A stretch of DNA of 64,000 nucleotides from contig NZ_KZ559481.1 in NCBI RefSeq assembly GCF_002850745.1, forward strand, positions 16,841-80,840, given 5' to 3'. The first letter of the stretch is position 1. Every line of letters starts with the position of its first letter. The notes under the pieces were generated by a model. That model was not told the origin of the DNA. It was given only the letters and a program-made list of their open reading frames with translations, and made no database searches. Made by a program: the position numbers and the translations under genes. Positions 50,875 through 59,991 of this stretch are shown here, in pieces. Origin of the DNA: Nonomuraea indica (GTDB lineage: Bacteria; Actinomycetota; Actinomycetes; Streptosporangiales; Streptosporangiaceae).

Positions 50875-51833
50875 CGGGCTTCACCGTCGACCCGTGGGAC
50901 CCCGGCTACGCCGCCGCCCTCGCCGTCGAGAACCTCGCCGAGCTGGGCGCCACCAGCGCCGAGCTGGTACTCGACGTCGAACGGCCGGCCGAAGACTGGA
51001 AACCCGTCACGCCCGGGCCGGGCGCCCGCGCTCCCGCGACGCTGCTCGTCGCCGACGGCGTACGCAGGATCGACGCCCGCGTGTGGGTCCACGAGCCCGG
51101 CGCGGCCATGCCGGTCCCCGGCATCGCGGCCTCCTACGCGGCCGGAATCGTCAGCTGCGGCCCGGACGGCGCCGATCTGGTGGAGATCGAGGTCAGCCGG
51201 TCGCTCATCTCCGCCTCGCCGCACGCGCCCGAGGTGAAGACCCCGTACGCCGTCTATCAGCCGAGCAAGGCAGCGGACGCGAGCTTCGAGGAGCTGTCGC
51301 TGGCGCTGCAGCGGCAGGTCACCCAGCTGGAGGTGGACCTGTCGGTGCGGCACCGCTCACGCAGCGACGACCTGCTGCTGGTGGACGGGCCGTTGCGGGG
51401 GCGCACGCATCTGGCGCGCACGGTCGGCTACGTCAAGACGCACCACACCGCCTACCTGCCGCCGCCCCAGTCGGAGGTGGTCGCCGCGCTCACGCCCGGG
51501 CAGCGCACGCCCGTGTTCCTGATGGGGACGAGCTGGCGGCGGCACGCCTGGTACGTCCGGCTCCCCGTGCAGTCGTCCGCGCCCTGGGCGGGCGTCGCAC
51601 GGTGCGAGGCCGGCGCGGACCTGGACCCGGCCGAGGCGGTGCGGCTGGCCGACGCGGTCACCGTCGCCCTTCCCCCGCTGGCCGGCGTGGACTACAAGGA
51701 TCCACGCGCCCCCCAGAACCTGGTCCCCATCGGCGGCCTGGAGAAGCTCCTGCGCCACCACCTGGGCGACCCGCGCCTGCTCTACCGGGCCCTCCGCACG
51801 GCCGCGGGCGGTGAGGCGCGAGCCCGGACGTGA
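50871..51833 (+). CDS. nurA: NurA-like DNA-repair nuclease
   Basis: A 320-residue NurA-domain protein. The conserved aspartates of the RNase H-like nuclease fold are visible in LLVADGVRRIDARVWV (Asp62) and LLLVDGPLRGR (Asp172), with a basic YVKTHHTAYL segment following. In archaea NurA is the 5'-3' nuclease driven by HerA. GTG 50871 overlaps the sbcC stop (GTGA), so this is the last gene of the coupled four-gene operon. Identity rests on these motifs plus position next to herA, sbcD and sbcC. Confidence 0.82.
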   Translation: MTGFTVDPWDPGYAAALAVENLAELGATSAELVLDVERPAEDWKPVTPGPGARAPATLLVADGVRRIDARVWVHEPGAAMPVPGIAASYAAGIVSCGPDGADLVEIEVSRSLISASPHAPEVKTPYAVYQPSKAADASFEELSLALQRQVTQLEVDLSVRHRSRSDDLLLVDGPLRGRTHLARTVGYVKTHHTAYLPPPQSEVVAALTPGQRTPVFLMGTSWRRHAWYVRLPVQSSAPWAGVARCEAGADLDPAEAVRLADAVTVALPPLAGVDYKDPRAPQNLVPIGGLEKLLRHHLGDPRLLYRALRTAAGGEARART

Positions 51834-51921
51834 GGGATCGGCGCGGTGAGCGGCGCCGCACGGGGCAGGTCCGCGAGAGGCTCGCCGCGGTGGGCACACT
51901 GGTCGGGTACGGAGAACGGAC

Positions 51922-52563
51922 ATGGCCGCGGGTACCTCTGTCGACGATCTGGTCCGGGCGGTCCGGGCGGCAGGCGTCCACGACGAGCGCCTGCTCGACG
52001 CCATGCGCGCGACACCCCGCGCGGATTTCGTGCCCCCCGGCTGCGCCTCGGCGGCCTACGACGACGGGCCCGTCCCGATCCAGCACGGGCAGGTGACCAC
52101 TCAGCCGTCCCTGTCGGCGCGCATGATCGCGGCGCTCGGTCTCCACGGCGCCGAGCACGTGCTGGAGATCGGCACCGGCCTGGGTTTCCAGACCGCGCTG
52201 CTGGCCCGTCTGGCCGCCGACGTGGTCACCGTCGAACGGTGGCCCGACATGACCGAGGCGGCACGGCGGAGTCTCGCCCGGCACCGGATCCGCAACGTGG
52301 AGCTCGTCGTCGGCGACGGGACCCGCGGCGTGCCGGAGCGCGCCCCCTACGATGCCGTCCTCGTCTCGGCCGCCTTCCCCCGGGTGCCGCCGCCGCTGGT
52401 GGAGCAGCTCCGGCTCGGCGGGCGCCTCGTGCAGCCGATCGGACGTGGCGGGTGGGAGGAGGTCACGCTGTTCGAGCGCACCGGCACCGGGCTGCAGCGC
52501 CGCAGCCTCCTCACGTTCGCCAGTTTCGTCCGGCTCCACGGACGGTACGGGTTCCCGTCATGA
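51922..52563 (+). CDS. protein-L-isoaspartate O-methyltransferase family protein
   Basis: A 213-residue SAM-dependent methyltransferase of the PCMT family. Motif I is VLEIGTGLGFQTALLARL, preceded by the family substrate loop (PIQHGQVTTQPSLSARMI) and followed by VVTVERW and GDGTRG. PCMT repairs isoaspartyl residues in aged proteins; the usual GSGSGY of motif I is GTGLGF here, so substrate may differ. It lies 88 bp after nurA on the same strand, possibly as read-through of the operon. Its stop abuts the stop of the antisense pseudogene. Confidence 0.8.
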   Translation: MAAGTSVDDLVRAVRAAGVHDERLLDAMRATPRADFVPPGCASAAYDDGPVPIQHGQVTTQPSLSARMIAALGLHGAEHVLEIGTGLGFQTALLARLAADVVTVERWPDMTEAARRSLARHRIRNVELVVGDGTRGVPERAPYDAVLVSAAFPRVPPPLVEQLRLGGRLVQPIGRGGWEEVTLFERTGTGLQRRSLLTFASFVRLHGRYGFPS

Positions 52564-52877
52564 GCGACCGCTCGCCGCCGAACGGTCCGACGCCATGACG
52601 CCGCCTGCGTACCGGCCGATCGTGCCGAGCCGGCTCTCGGTGAGGACGTCCGGCAGCTCGTCGCGCCCGGTCGCCGGTTTCCAGTGGCGCGCCACCTGGT
52701 CGAGTCGGTGATCACGATGACGCCGCGGAGGCGCCGGGTGTCCGCCGGGAACCGGCCGGCCCGGTCGATGCCGTCCTCGATGTCGCCGATGGCCTCGTTC
52801 AGCCGCTCGTCGAGGAGCGCGCGGATCTGCGGATCGACGGCCGCGGCCGCGAAGGCGGCCGTCGCCCATCGTGCCAT
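52558..52877 (-). pseudogene. frameshifted small gene, antisense to the end of the methyltransferase gene
   Basis: From an ATG at 52877 about 57 codons show strong coding bias (MARWATAAFAAAAV through RLRGVIVITD). The bias then switches to another frame (DQVARHWKPATGRDELPDVL to the TGA at 52558). Joining them near 52710 gives a protein of about 107 residues. A frameshift mutation, or a sequence error, is the simplest reading. I do not recognise the family. The stop codon abuts the methyltransferase stop on the other strand. This also accounts for the otherwise empty 52564-52908 interval. Confidence 0.55.
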
Positions 52878-52908
52878 CGTGCCTGCCGGTCCTGCGGATG
52901 GTGGAGGG

Positions 52909-53544
52909 TCAGGGGCGGGCGGCGGTGGCCAGGTTGACGCCGAGGGCGACCAGGGCGGCGCCGGTGAGCCCGTCGACGGTCCTGCGCACGGCGGGCCGGG
53001 TGAAGACCCGGCGCAGCGTCCCCACGATCCCCGCCACCGTCACGAACCAGGCGACCGTGCCCGCCAGCGCGACGAGCGAGAGCAGCAACGCCTCCCCCAC
53101 CGGCGCCTCCGCGGTCAGGAACTGGGGCACCAGCGCGACGAAGAACAGCGCGGCCTTCGGGTTGAGGACGTTCGTCAGCAACCCCTCGGCGAAGGCCGCG
53201 CGCCGGCTGCGCCGCGCCGGGTCGGGGACGTCCAGGTCGAGGCCGCCGCCCCCGCGCAGCGCCGCCCGGAACGCCTTGACGCCGAGGAACAGCAGGTAGG
53301 CGGCGCCGACCACCTTGACCACGGTGAACGCCAGGGCGGAGGCGGCCAGCAGCGCCGCGACCCCGGTCGCCGCGGCGGCCACCCAGACGAACACGCCGAC
53401 CGAGATGCCCGCCGCGGCCGCCATGCCGTGGGAGCGGCCGGAGACGGCCGAGCGCCGGACGACGACGGCGAAGTCAGGCCCGGGAGACATCGCCCCCAGC
53501 ATCACCACACCCCCGAAAGCGACGAACTGTGTCAGTGAACTCAT
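52909..53544 (-). CDS. LysE family amino-acid exporter
   Basis: A 211-residue, six-helix exporter of the LysE/RhtB family. The start region FGGVVMLGAMSPGPDFAVVV is the family signature (the GPxF motif), and GLLTNVLNPKAALFFVALVPQF the second one. It would export basic or neutral amino acids or homoserine lactone-like compounds; substrate unknown. ATG 53544 follows AAGGTGG and overlaps the stop of the cupin gene by 4 bp (ATGA), so the two are coupled. Confidence 0.88.
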   Translation of the reverse strand: MSSLTQFVAFGGVVMLGAMSPGPDFAVVVRRSAVSGRSHGMAAAAGISVGVFVWVAAAATGVAALLAASALAFTVVKVVGAAYLLFLGVKAFRAALRGGGGLDLDVPDPARRSRRAAFAEGLLTNVLNPKAALFFVALVPQFLTAEAPVGEALLLSLVALAGTVAWFVTVAGIVGTLRRVFTRPAVRRTVDGLTGAALVALGVNLATAARP

Positions 53545-54086
53545 GACGCCCACCTTACGAGCACGCGCCCCTCGGGCATGAGGTGAGATCGTTCCCACGT
53601 CCAGCTCCCCACTGTGACCAGCTCGGCCGGGTGGGAGAGGGCGACGGGCGTGTCGCGCAGAACGGAGCTGGGGGTGAGTGGCAGGCCGCCGTCCGGGATG
53701 ACGACGCCGGCCAGCGGGGTGCGCAGCGACGGGCCGTCGGGCTCGTCGCGGTCGCTCGGCACCCAGACGGCGCTTCCGGTGAAGCAGCTCAGCACCAGCG
53801 CCCCGACGGGCGCGGCGCCGGAGTGACGCAGCGCGCCGGCCGGCAACCAGCCGTGGTGGCCGGGCAGGTAGTGGACGCCGGAGATCTGGAGCTCACCGCC
53901 CAGCACCACGAACTCCTCCCCCGCCAGATAGTGGCCGTGCTGGGGGCGGCCCCAGCCGGGCGGGAGCCGCAGGAGCGACGTCGAGTCGCTGAGCCGCACG
54001 GTCTGCGCCGTGGCGGTGCAGCCAGGGAAGAGGACCGCGTCGCCGGGCAGCGCCGCGTCCAGGAGGTCGACCAGCGTGGTGCCCAT
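53541..54086 (-). CDS. cupin-domain protein
   Basis: A 181-residue protein with a cupin core: PQHGHYLAGEEFVVLGGEL (motif 1 with His/His/Glu-type ligands) and YLPGHHGWLPAGALRHSG (motif 2). The layout resembles ChrR-type or small-ligand cupins. It is translationally coupled to the downstream LysE exporter, so it could sense or modify the exported compound. ATG 54086 is the likely start; a GTG at 54092 is possible. Confidence 0.75.
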   Translation of the reverse strand: MGTTLVDLLDAALPGDAVLFPGCTATAQTVRLSDSTSLLRLPPGWGRPQHGHYLAGEEFVVLGGELQISGVHYLPGHHGWLPAGALRHSGAAPVGALVLSCFTGSAVWVPSDRDEPDGPSLRTPLAGVVIPDGGLPLTPSSVLRDTPVALSHPAELVTVGSWTWERSHLMPEGRVLVRWAS

Positions 54087-54156
54087 GCTCACATGGTCTC
54101 GCCTGCGCGGGGCGGGGAACCACCATGCCGAGGTAGACCCCGCCACCGGCCCCACG

Positions 54157-54262
54157 CGGGACGGCCCGATCCCGCCCACCCGTCGCACCCGTGCCGCCCC
54201 GGCCGCACCCGGGACGGCCCGATCCCGCCCACCGGTCGCACCCGTGCCGTCCCGGCCCCACC
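54157..54262. repeat. two tandem copies of a 53-bp unit
   Basis: A 53-bp unit beginning CGGGACGGCCCGATCCCGCC is repeated twice head to tail with only about three differences, between the cupin gene and the pgi terminator. The interval 54087-54294 holds no gene. Confidence 0.8.
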
Positions 54263-54286
54263 GGCCCTTCCCGGTCGGGTGGGGCC
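54254..54286 (-). terminator. hairpin after pgi
   Basis: GGCCCCACC pairs perfectly with GGTGGGGCC around a loop that can pair further. It lies 9 bp beyond the pgi stop codon; the first arm overlaps the end of the 53-bp repeat. Confidence 0.6.
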
Positions 54287-54294
54287 GGGGAAGG

Positions 54295-55926
<1,632 letters not shown>

Positions 55927-56120
55927 GTCTCCTCCTCGTACCGTCACACCGTTCACATCGTTGCGTAACCCCGTACCCGCCGGCGCGGATTCCGCGCACG
56001 GCGGACGATCCCTTCTCGCTGGTACGTGGCGCGGGCGGTCAGCGCGAGACGCGGCCGTCGTGGCGGCGTTCCCGGCCGCGCAGCACGGGCGTCACCGTCC
56101 AGGACGGCCTTCCAGCCGGT

Positions 56121-56615
56121 CTACGGTGTGCCGCCTGCCCGGGGGGCGTGGTGGGTGGGGACGGCGGGGCCGCCGGGCCGGGCGGGCGGGGCGGCGTCGC
56201 GCGGGAGCCGCATCACCATGAGCACGGTGGTGCCGGCCGGGCCGGTGGCGAAGGCGGCGCCGTCGGTGAGGCGGCGGATCAGCCAGATGCCGCGGCCGCC
56301 CATCTGGGACGGTTCGGGCAGGCCGGTGTCGTCGAGGAAGCGCTGGGGGATGCCGGGCCCGGAGTCGGTGATCTCGCAGAAGAGGCTGGAGCCCTCCACC
56401 CCGAGGCGCACCCGTCCGCGTCCGCCCGCGTGGGCGACGACGTTGACGAGGCACTCGTTGACCGCCATCACGAAGTCGCCGAGCCGTTCGCCGGTCAGGC
56501 CGTGCGCGTGGGCCCGTCGCTGGACCTCGGCGCGGGTCACCGCCAGGCCGCTGTCGTCGAAGTCGAACTCGGCGTCGAGCGGCGGTGGGAGGTCCGCGTC
56601 GCCTGGATCGTTCAC
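56121..56615 (-). CDS. RsbW-like ATP-binding anti-sigma regulatory factor
   Basis: A 164-residue GHKL ATPase domain of the serine-kinase anti-sigma type. N box NECLVNVVAHAGG, G1 box DSGPGIPQRF, G2 region GGRGIWLIRRL and a final TTVLMVM strand are present. Such proteins bind sigma factors or phosphorylate anti-anti-sigma (STAS) proteins. A Pro/Ala tail is added. It lies 28 bp downstream of a paralogue on the same strand; no sigma factor or STAS gene is in the window. Confidence 0.82.
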   Translation of the reverse strand: MNDPGDADLPPPLDAEFDFDDSGLAVTRAEVQRRAHAHGLTGERLGDFVMAVNECLVNVVAHAGGRGRVRLGVEGSSLFCEITDSGPGIPQRFLDDTGLPEPSQMGGRGIWLIRRLTDGAAFATGPAGTTVLMVMRLPRDAAPPARPGGPAVPTHHAPRAGGTP

Positions 56616-56643
56616 CTGCTCGCCTTACTGGGGTGCAGGGCCC

Positions 56644-57069
56644 TCACCGCAGGTCGCGATCGTCATCGGACAGCGTCATCGCGATCCGTACGGTGGTGCC
56701 GCCCGGGCCGGTCGTGAAGGCGACCTTATCGGCCAGCCGCCGGATGAGCCAAATGCCCCATCCGCCCGGTTGCTGGGCGGGTGGCGGGTCGCCGCCGTCG
56801 AGGCGGTCCATCGGGACGCCCCGCCCGAAGTCCCTGATGTCGCAGTAGACGGCCCCGTCGTCGGCCCACACGCGCAGCACCCCCTGACCGCCGCCGTAGG
56901 AGACGGCGTTGACCACCGCCTCGTTGGTCGCCAGCACCAGGTCGGTGACCCGTTCGTCGGGCATGCCCCGAGCGCGCGCGACCCGTTCGACGGCGCTGCG
57001 TGCCCCCGCGACGTCCCCCTCGGTGAAAGCCATGGTGAACGTCTGTTCCTTCCTAGACCGGATGTCCAT
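56644..57069 (-). CDS. RsbW-like ATP-binding anti-sigma regulatory factor (paralogue)
   Basis: A 141-residue GHKL domain, paralogous to the downstream gene: TNEAVVNAVSYGGG, RDFGRGVPMDRL, GGWGIWLIRRLADKV and GGTTVRIAMTL. ATG 57069 (MDIRSRKEQTF) is chosen because GAGCGAGG precedes it. The tandem arrangement suggests a duplicated pair with different partners. The 231 bp upstream, to the divergent antiporter operon, must carry its promoter. Confidence 0.82.
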   Translation of the reverse strand: MDIRSRKEQTFTMAFTEGDVAGARSAVERVARARGMPDERVTDLVLATNEAVVNAVSYGGGQGVLRVWADDGAVYCDIRDFGRGVPMDRLDGGDPPPAQQPGGWGIWLIRRLADKVAFTTGPGGTTVRIAMTLSDDDRDLR

Positions 57070-57300
57070 GACGCCTCGCTCAGCCGGATGCCGGACCTCT
57101 GCCACAGCGAGGCCCTTCTAATCGTCTTGATTGAGCCGGTTCGTGTGGAGCGGAGAACAGGAGGCCGTGGGCGGGCGAAGGGACGGCACGGCCGACCGGA
57201 TCTCGACCGGCCCACGAGCGGCGCCGATCCTTTCCGGGCGGTTGACCTGCGCTTGGTAAAGTCACGGTGACCTGCGCGGAACCAGAGGATGGGAAGATCG

Positions 57301-57783
57301 GTGGACGTAGAACAGACGGCACTACCCGGCATCGGCCTACGTCACGAGTTCACCACGCAGTCGGGCAAGCGGGTAGGCGTCATCTCCCACCGTACGGGCC
57401 GCCGTGACCTGGTGATCTACGACCGGGAGGACCCCGACCGCGTCTGCGAGACCGTCAAGCTCAACGACGAGGAGGCCGAGGCGCTGGTCGAGCTGCTCGG
57501 CGCGCCGCGCATCGTGCAGCGGCTCAACCAGCTGCACCAGCAGGTCGAGGGCCTGGTCAGCCTGCAGCTGCCCATCCCGCCCGGCTCGCCGTACGTGGAC
57601 CGGCCGATGGGCGACGCGCGGGTGCGCACCCGCACCAACGCCTCCATCGTGGCCGTGGTCCGCGCCGGCCGGGTCTCCGCCAGTCCCGGTCCCGACTTCG
57701 TCCTCGCCGCGAACGACACCGTCGTGGTCGTGGGCAGCGCGGACAGCACCGCCGAGGTGGCCGACATCCTGGCTCACGGGTAG
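57301..57783 (+). CDS. KhtT-like regulatory subunit of a cation:proton antiporter
   Basis: A 160-residue cytoplasmic protein. An N-terminal region (about 1-75) precedes a TrkA-C/RCK_C domain (about 80-158; DARVRTRTNASIVAVVRAG, PGPDFVLAANDTVVVVGSA), which in KhtT binds c-di-AMP and gates the partner antiporter. GTG 57301 is chosen because GGGAAG lies 6 bases upstream; the in-frame ATG at 57289 is too close to its own site. The antiporter gene begins 8 bp after its stop. Confidence 0.85.
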   Translation: MDVEQTALPGIGLRHEFTTQSGKRVGVISHRTGRRDLVIYDREDPDRVCETVKLNDEEAEALVELLGAPRIVQRLNQLHQQVEGLVSLQLPIPPGSPYVDRPMGDARVRTRTNASIVAVVRAGRVSASPGPDFVLAANDTVVVVGSADSTAEVADILAHG

Positions 57784-57791
57784 GGCCCGGC

Positions 57792-58958
57792 TTGCACCAC
57801 ACCGCGATCATCTTCCTGGAGTTCGGTGCTGTCCTGGTGGGTCTCGGCGTGCTCGGCGCGCTCGCCCTCCGGGCCGGGATCTCCCCCATCCCCCTCTATC
57901 TGCTCGCCGGTCTGGCGTTCGGCACGGGCGGCATCCTCCCGCTGGCCACCAGCGAGGAGTTCATCTCGGTGGGCGCCGAGATCGGCGTCGTGCTGCTGCT
58001 GCTCACCCTGGGCCTGGAGTACAACGCCGACGAGCTGGTCACCAGCCTCAAGGGCAACGCCACGGCCGGCATCGTCGACATGGTGCTCAACGCGGCGCCG
58101 GGCGCGATCTGCGCGCTGCTGCTCGGCTGGGGGCCGGTCGCCGCCGTGGCGATGGCCGGCGTCACCTACGCCACCTCGTCGGGCATCACCGCCAAGGTGC
58201 TGTCCGACCTGGGCTGGGTCGGCAACCGCGAGACCCCCACGGTGCTGTCGCTGCTGGTCTTCGAGGACCTGACGATGGCCATCTACCTGCCGGTGCTGAC
58301 GGCGATGCTGGCCGGGCTGAGCCTGGCGAGCGGCGCGGTGACGGTGGCGATCGCGCTGGCGACCGTCAGCGTGGTGCTCCTGGTGGCGCTGAAGTTCGGC
58401 CGGTTCATCGAGGCGTTCGTCTCCAGCCCCAACAACGAGGTGCTGCTGCTGAAGGTGGTCGGCCTGGCGCTGCTCGTGGCCGGCATCGCCCAGCAGCTCC
58501 AGGTGTCGGCGGCCGTCGGTGCGTTCCTGGTCGGCATCGCGCTGTCGGGGCAGCTGGCCCACGACGCGCGGGCCCTGCTGGAGCCGCTGCGCGACCTGTT
58601 CGCGGCGGTGTTCTTCGTCTTCTTCGGCCTGCAGACCGACCCGACCAAGATCGGTCCGGTGGCCGGGCTGGCGGCGTTGCTGGCCGTGATCAGCATGATC
58701 ACCAAACTGCTCACGGGCGCGTTCGCCGCCCGGCGGGCGGGCATCGCCAAGGCGGGCCAGGCGCGGGCCGGCATCGCGCTCATCCCGCGCGGTGAGTTCA
58801 ACATCGTCATCGCCGGTCTGGCCGTGGCCGCAGGGGTGCACCCCGACCTCGGCCCGCTGGCGGCCGCCTACGTGCTCATCCTGGCGGCGTTCGGGCCGCT
58901 GGCGGCCAAGCTGGTGCAGCCGCTCATCACGTCGATCGCCAAGCGCGCCGCCGGCTGA
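57792..58958 (+). CDS. CPA2 family K+/H+ antiporter (KhtU-like)
   Basis: A 388-residue membrane protein with about 12-13 helices, of the monovalent cation:proton antiporter-2 family. Typical segments are GISPIPLYLLAGLAFG, GLEYNADELVTSLKG, TYATSSGITAKVL, VFEDLTMAIYLPVL with the conserved acidic residue, and ARAGIALIPRGEFNIVIAGL. It lacks the C-terminal TrkA-N domain of KefB/C; the separate regulatory subunit upstream supplies control. It probably exports K+ under osmotic or pH stress. TTG start with AGGG upstream. Followed by a perfect hairpin terminator. Confidence 0.88.
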   Translation: MHHTAIIFLEFGAVLVGLGVLGALALRAGISPIPLYLLAGLAFGTGGILPLATSEEFISVGAEIGVVLLLLTLGLEYNADELVTSLKGNATAGIVDMVLNAAPGAICALLLGWGPVAAVAMAGVTYATSSGITAKVLSDLGWVGNRETPTVLSLLVFEDLTMAIYLPVLTAMLAGLSLASGAVTVAIALATVSVVLLVALKFGRFIEAFVSSPNNEVLLLKVVGLALLVAGIAQQLQVSAAVGAFLVGIALSGQLAHDARALLEPLRDLFAAVFFVFFGLQTDPTKIGPVAGLAALLAVISMITKLLTGAFAARRAGIAKAGQARAGIALIPRGEFNIVIAGLAVAAGVHPDLGPLAAAYVLILAAFGPLAAKLVQPLITSIAKRAAG

Positions 58959-58967
58959 CCCGCCTCC

Positions 58968-58997
58968 CCGGCCGCCCTCGTGCTCGTGGGCGGCCGG
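58968..58997 (+). terminator. hairpin after the antiporter operon
   Basis: A perfect 10-bp stem CCGGCCGCCC/GGGCGGCCGG with a 10-nt loop, 10 bp after the antiporter stop and ahead of the pentapeptide-repeat gene. Confidence 0.75.
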
Positions 58998-59030
58998 CAA
59001 GTGTCGGGCCCGGTTGCTAGCGTGCCGGCC

Positions 59031-59645
59031 ATGGCCGAACGCAGATCCGGGCGCCCCGCGCCGCCGACCCGCACCACGATCAGATCCGCCGACTGGGACG
59101 GCCGCGAGCTCGACGGCGAAGTGCACCGGCAGGTGCTGTTCGTCGACGTGGACATGACCGAGGTGACCGACCGCGGCTCGACGTTCGAGGAGTGCACCTT
59201 CAGCGACGTCCGCTTCAACGTGTCGGTGCACGAGGACACCCTGTTCGCCGCCTGCACGTTCGTCCGCTGCTCGTTCTTCGACGCCACGTTCAAGGCGTGC
59301 AAGCTGACCGGCAGCATGTTCGACGGCTGCTCCTTCGGGCTGCTCAAGGTCGAGGGTGGCGACTGGTCCTACACCGGCCTGCCGGGCGCCGACCTGCGCG
59401 GCAGTTCCTTCAGGGGCGTGCGGCTGCGGGAGGCCGACCTGACCGGGGCCCGGCTGGAGGGCGCCGAGGTCCGGGCGAGCGACCTTTCCGGGGCGTGGCT
59501 GCACAGCGCCGACCTGACCCGCTGCGACCTGCGCGGCACCGAGCTGGCCGGTCTCGACCCGCGCACGGTCAGGCTCGACAAGGCGGTCATCGACCTGCAC
59601 CAGGCGGCGGTCCTGGCCGCCTCTCTGGGGCTGGAGGTGCGTTAG
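59031..59645 (+). CDS. pentapeptide-repeat protein
   Basis: A 204-residue protein forming a right-handed quadrilateral beta-helix from pentapeptides of A(D/N)LXX type (CTFSDVRFNVSV, CTFVRCSFFDATFKACKL, ADLRGSSFRGVRLREADL, ADLTRCDLRGTELAGLD). Some relatives (Qnr, MfpA) mimic DNA and protect gyrase from quinolones; many have no known role. ATG 59031 lies about 9 bases after a TAGCGT -10-like box, so the mRNA may be leaderless. Confidence 0.85.
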   Translation: MAERRSGRPAPPTRTTIRSADWDGRELDGEVHRQVLFVDVDMTEVTDRGSTFEECTFSDVRFNVSVHEDTLFAACTFVRCSFFDATFKACKLTGSMFDGCSFGLLKVEGGDWSYTGLPGADLRGSSFRGVRLREADLTGARLEGAEVRASDLSGAWLHSADLTRCDLRGTELAGLDPRTVRLDKAVIDLHQAAVLAASLGLEVR

Positions 59646-59788
59646 CGCCCCCGTACGCACCGCGGGACGGCACCCGGCGGGACCGGACGTGAGAGCTACC
59701 GGCGGCCCACCCGAGACGGGGCCGCGCGTGAGGGCCGCCGGAGGCCCGCCTGCCCAGGACCGAGGGGCTGCCTAGGGCGGGGGCCGTC

Positions 59789-59863
59789 CGAGGCGGCGTC
59801 GTCCGAGGCGGCGTCGTCCGAGGCAGGGCCGCCCGAGGCAGGGCCGCCCGAGGCAGGGCCGCC
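59789..59863. repeat. five 15-bp tandem repeats of two types
   Basis: Two copies of CGAGGCGGCGTCGTC are followed by three of CGAGGCAGGGCCGCC, in the 346-bp gene-free interval 59646-59991. Flanking sequence from about 59700 contains looser copies. Same period as the array at 16544 but a different unit. Confidence 0.85.
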
Positions 59864-59991
59864 CGTGAGGGCTGCCGGGGGCTGCCCCAGGAGGGGTTGC
59901 TGTGGGCGGGGGCGGGGCCCACCGTCGTGGGGTGGGTCGTGATTTGAGAAGCTGATGCGGCACGCGGGTGGCACTGCCAGGGGAGGCACAC

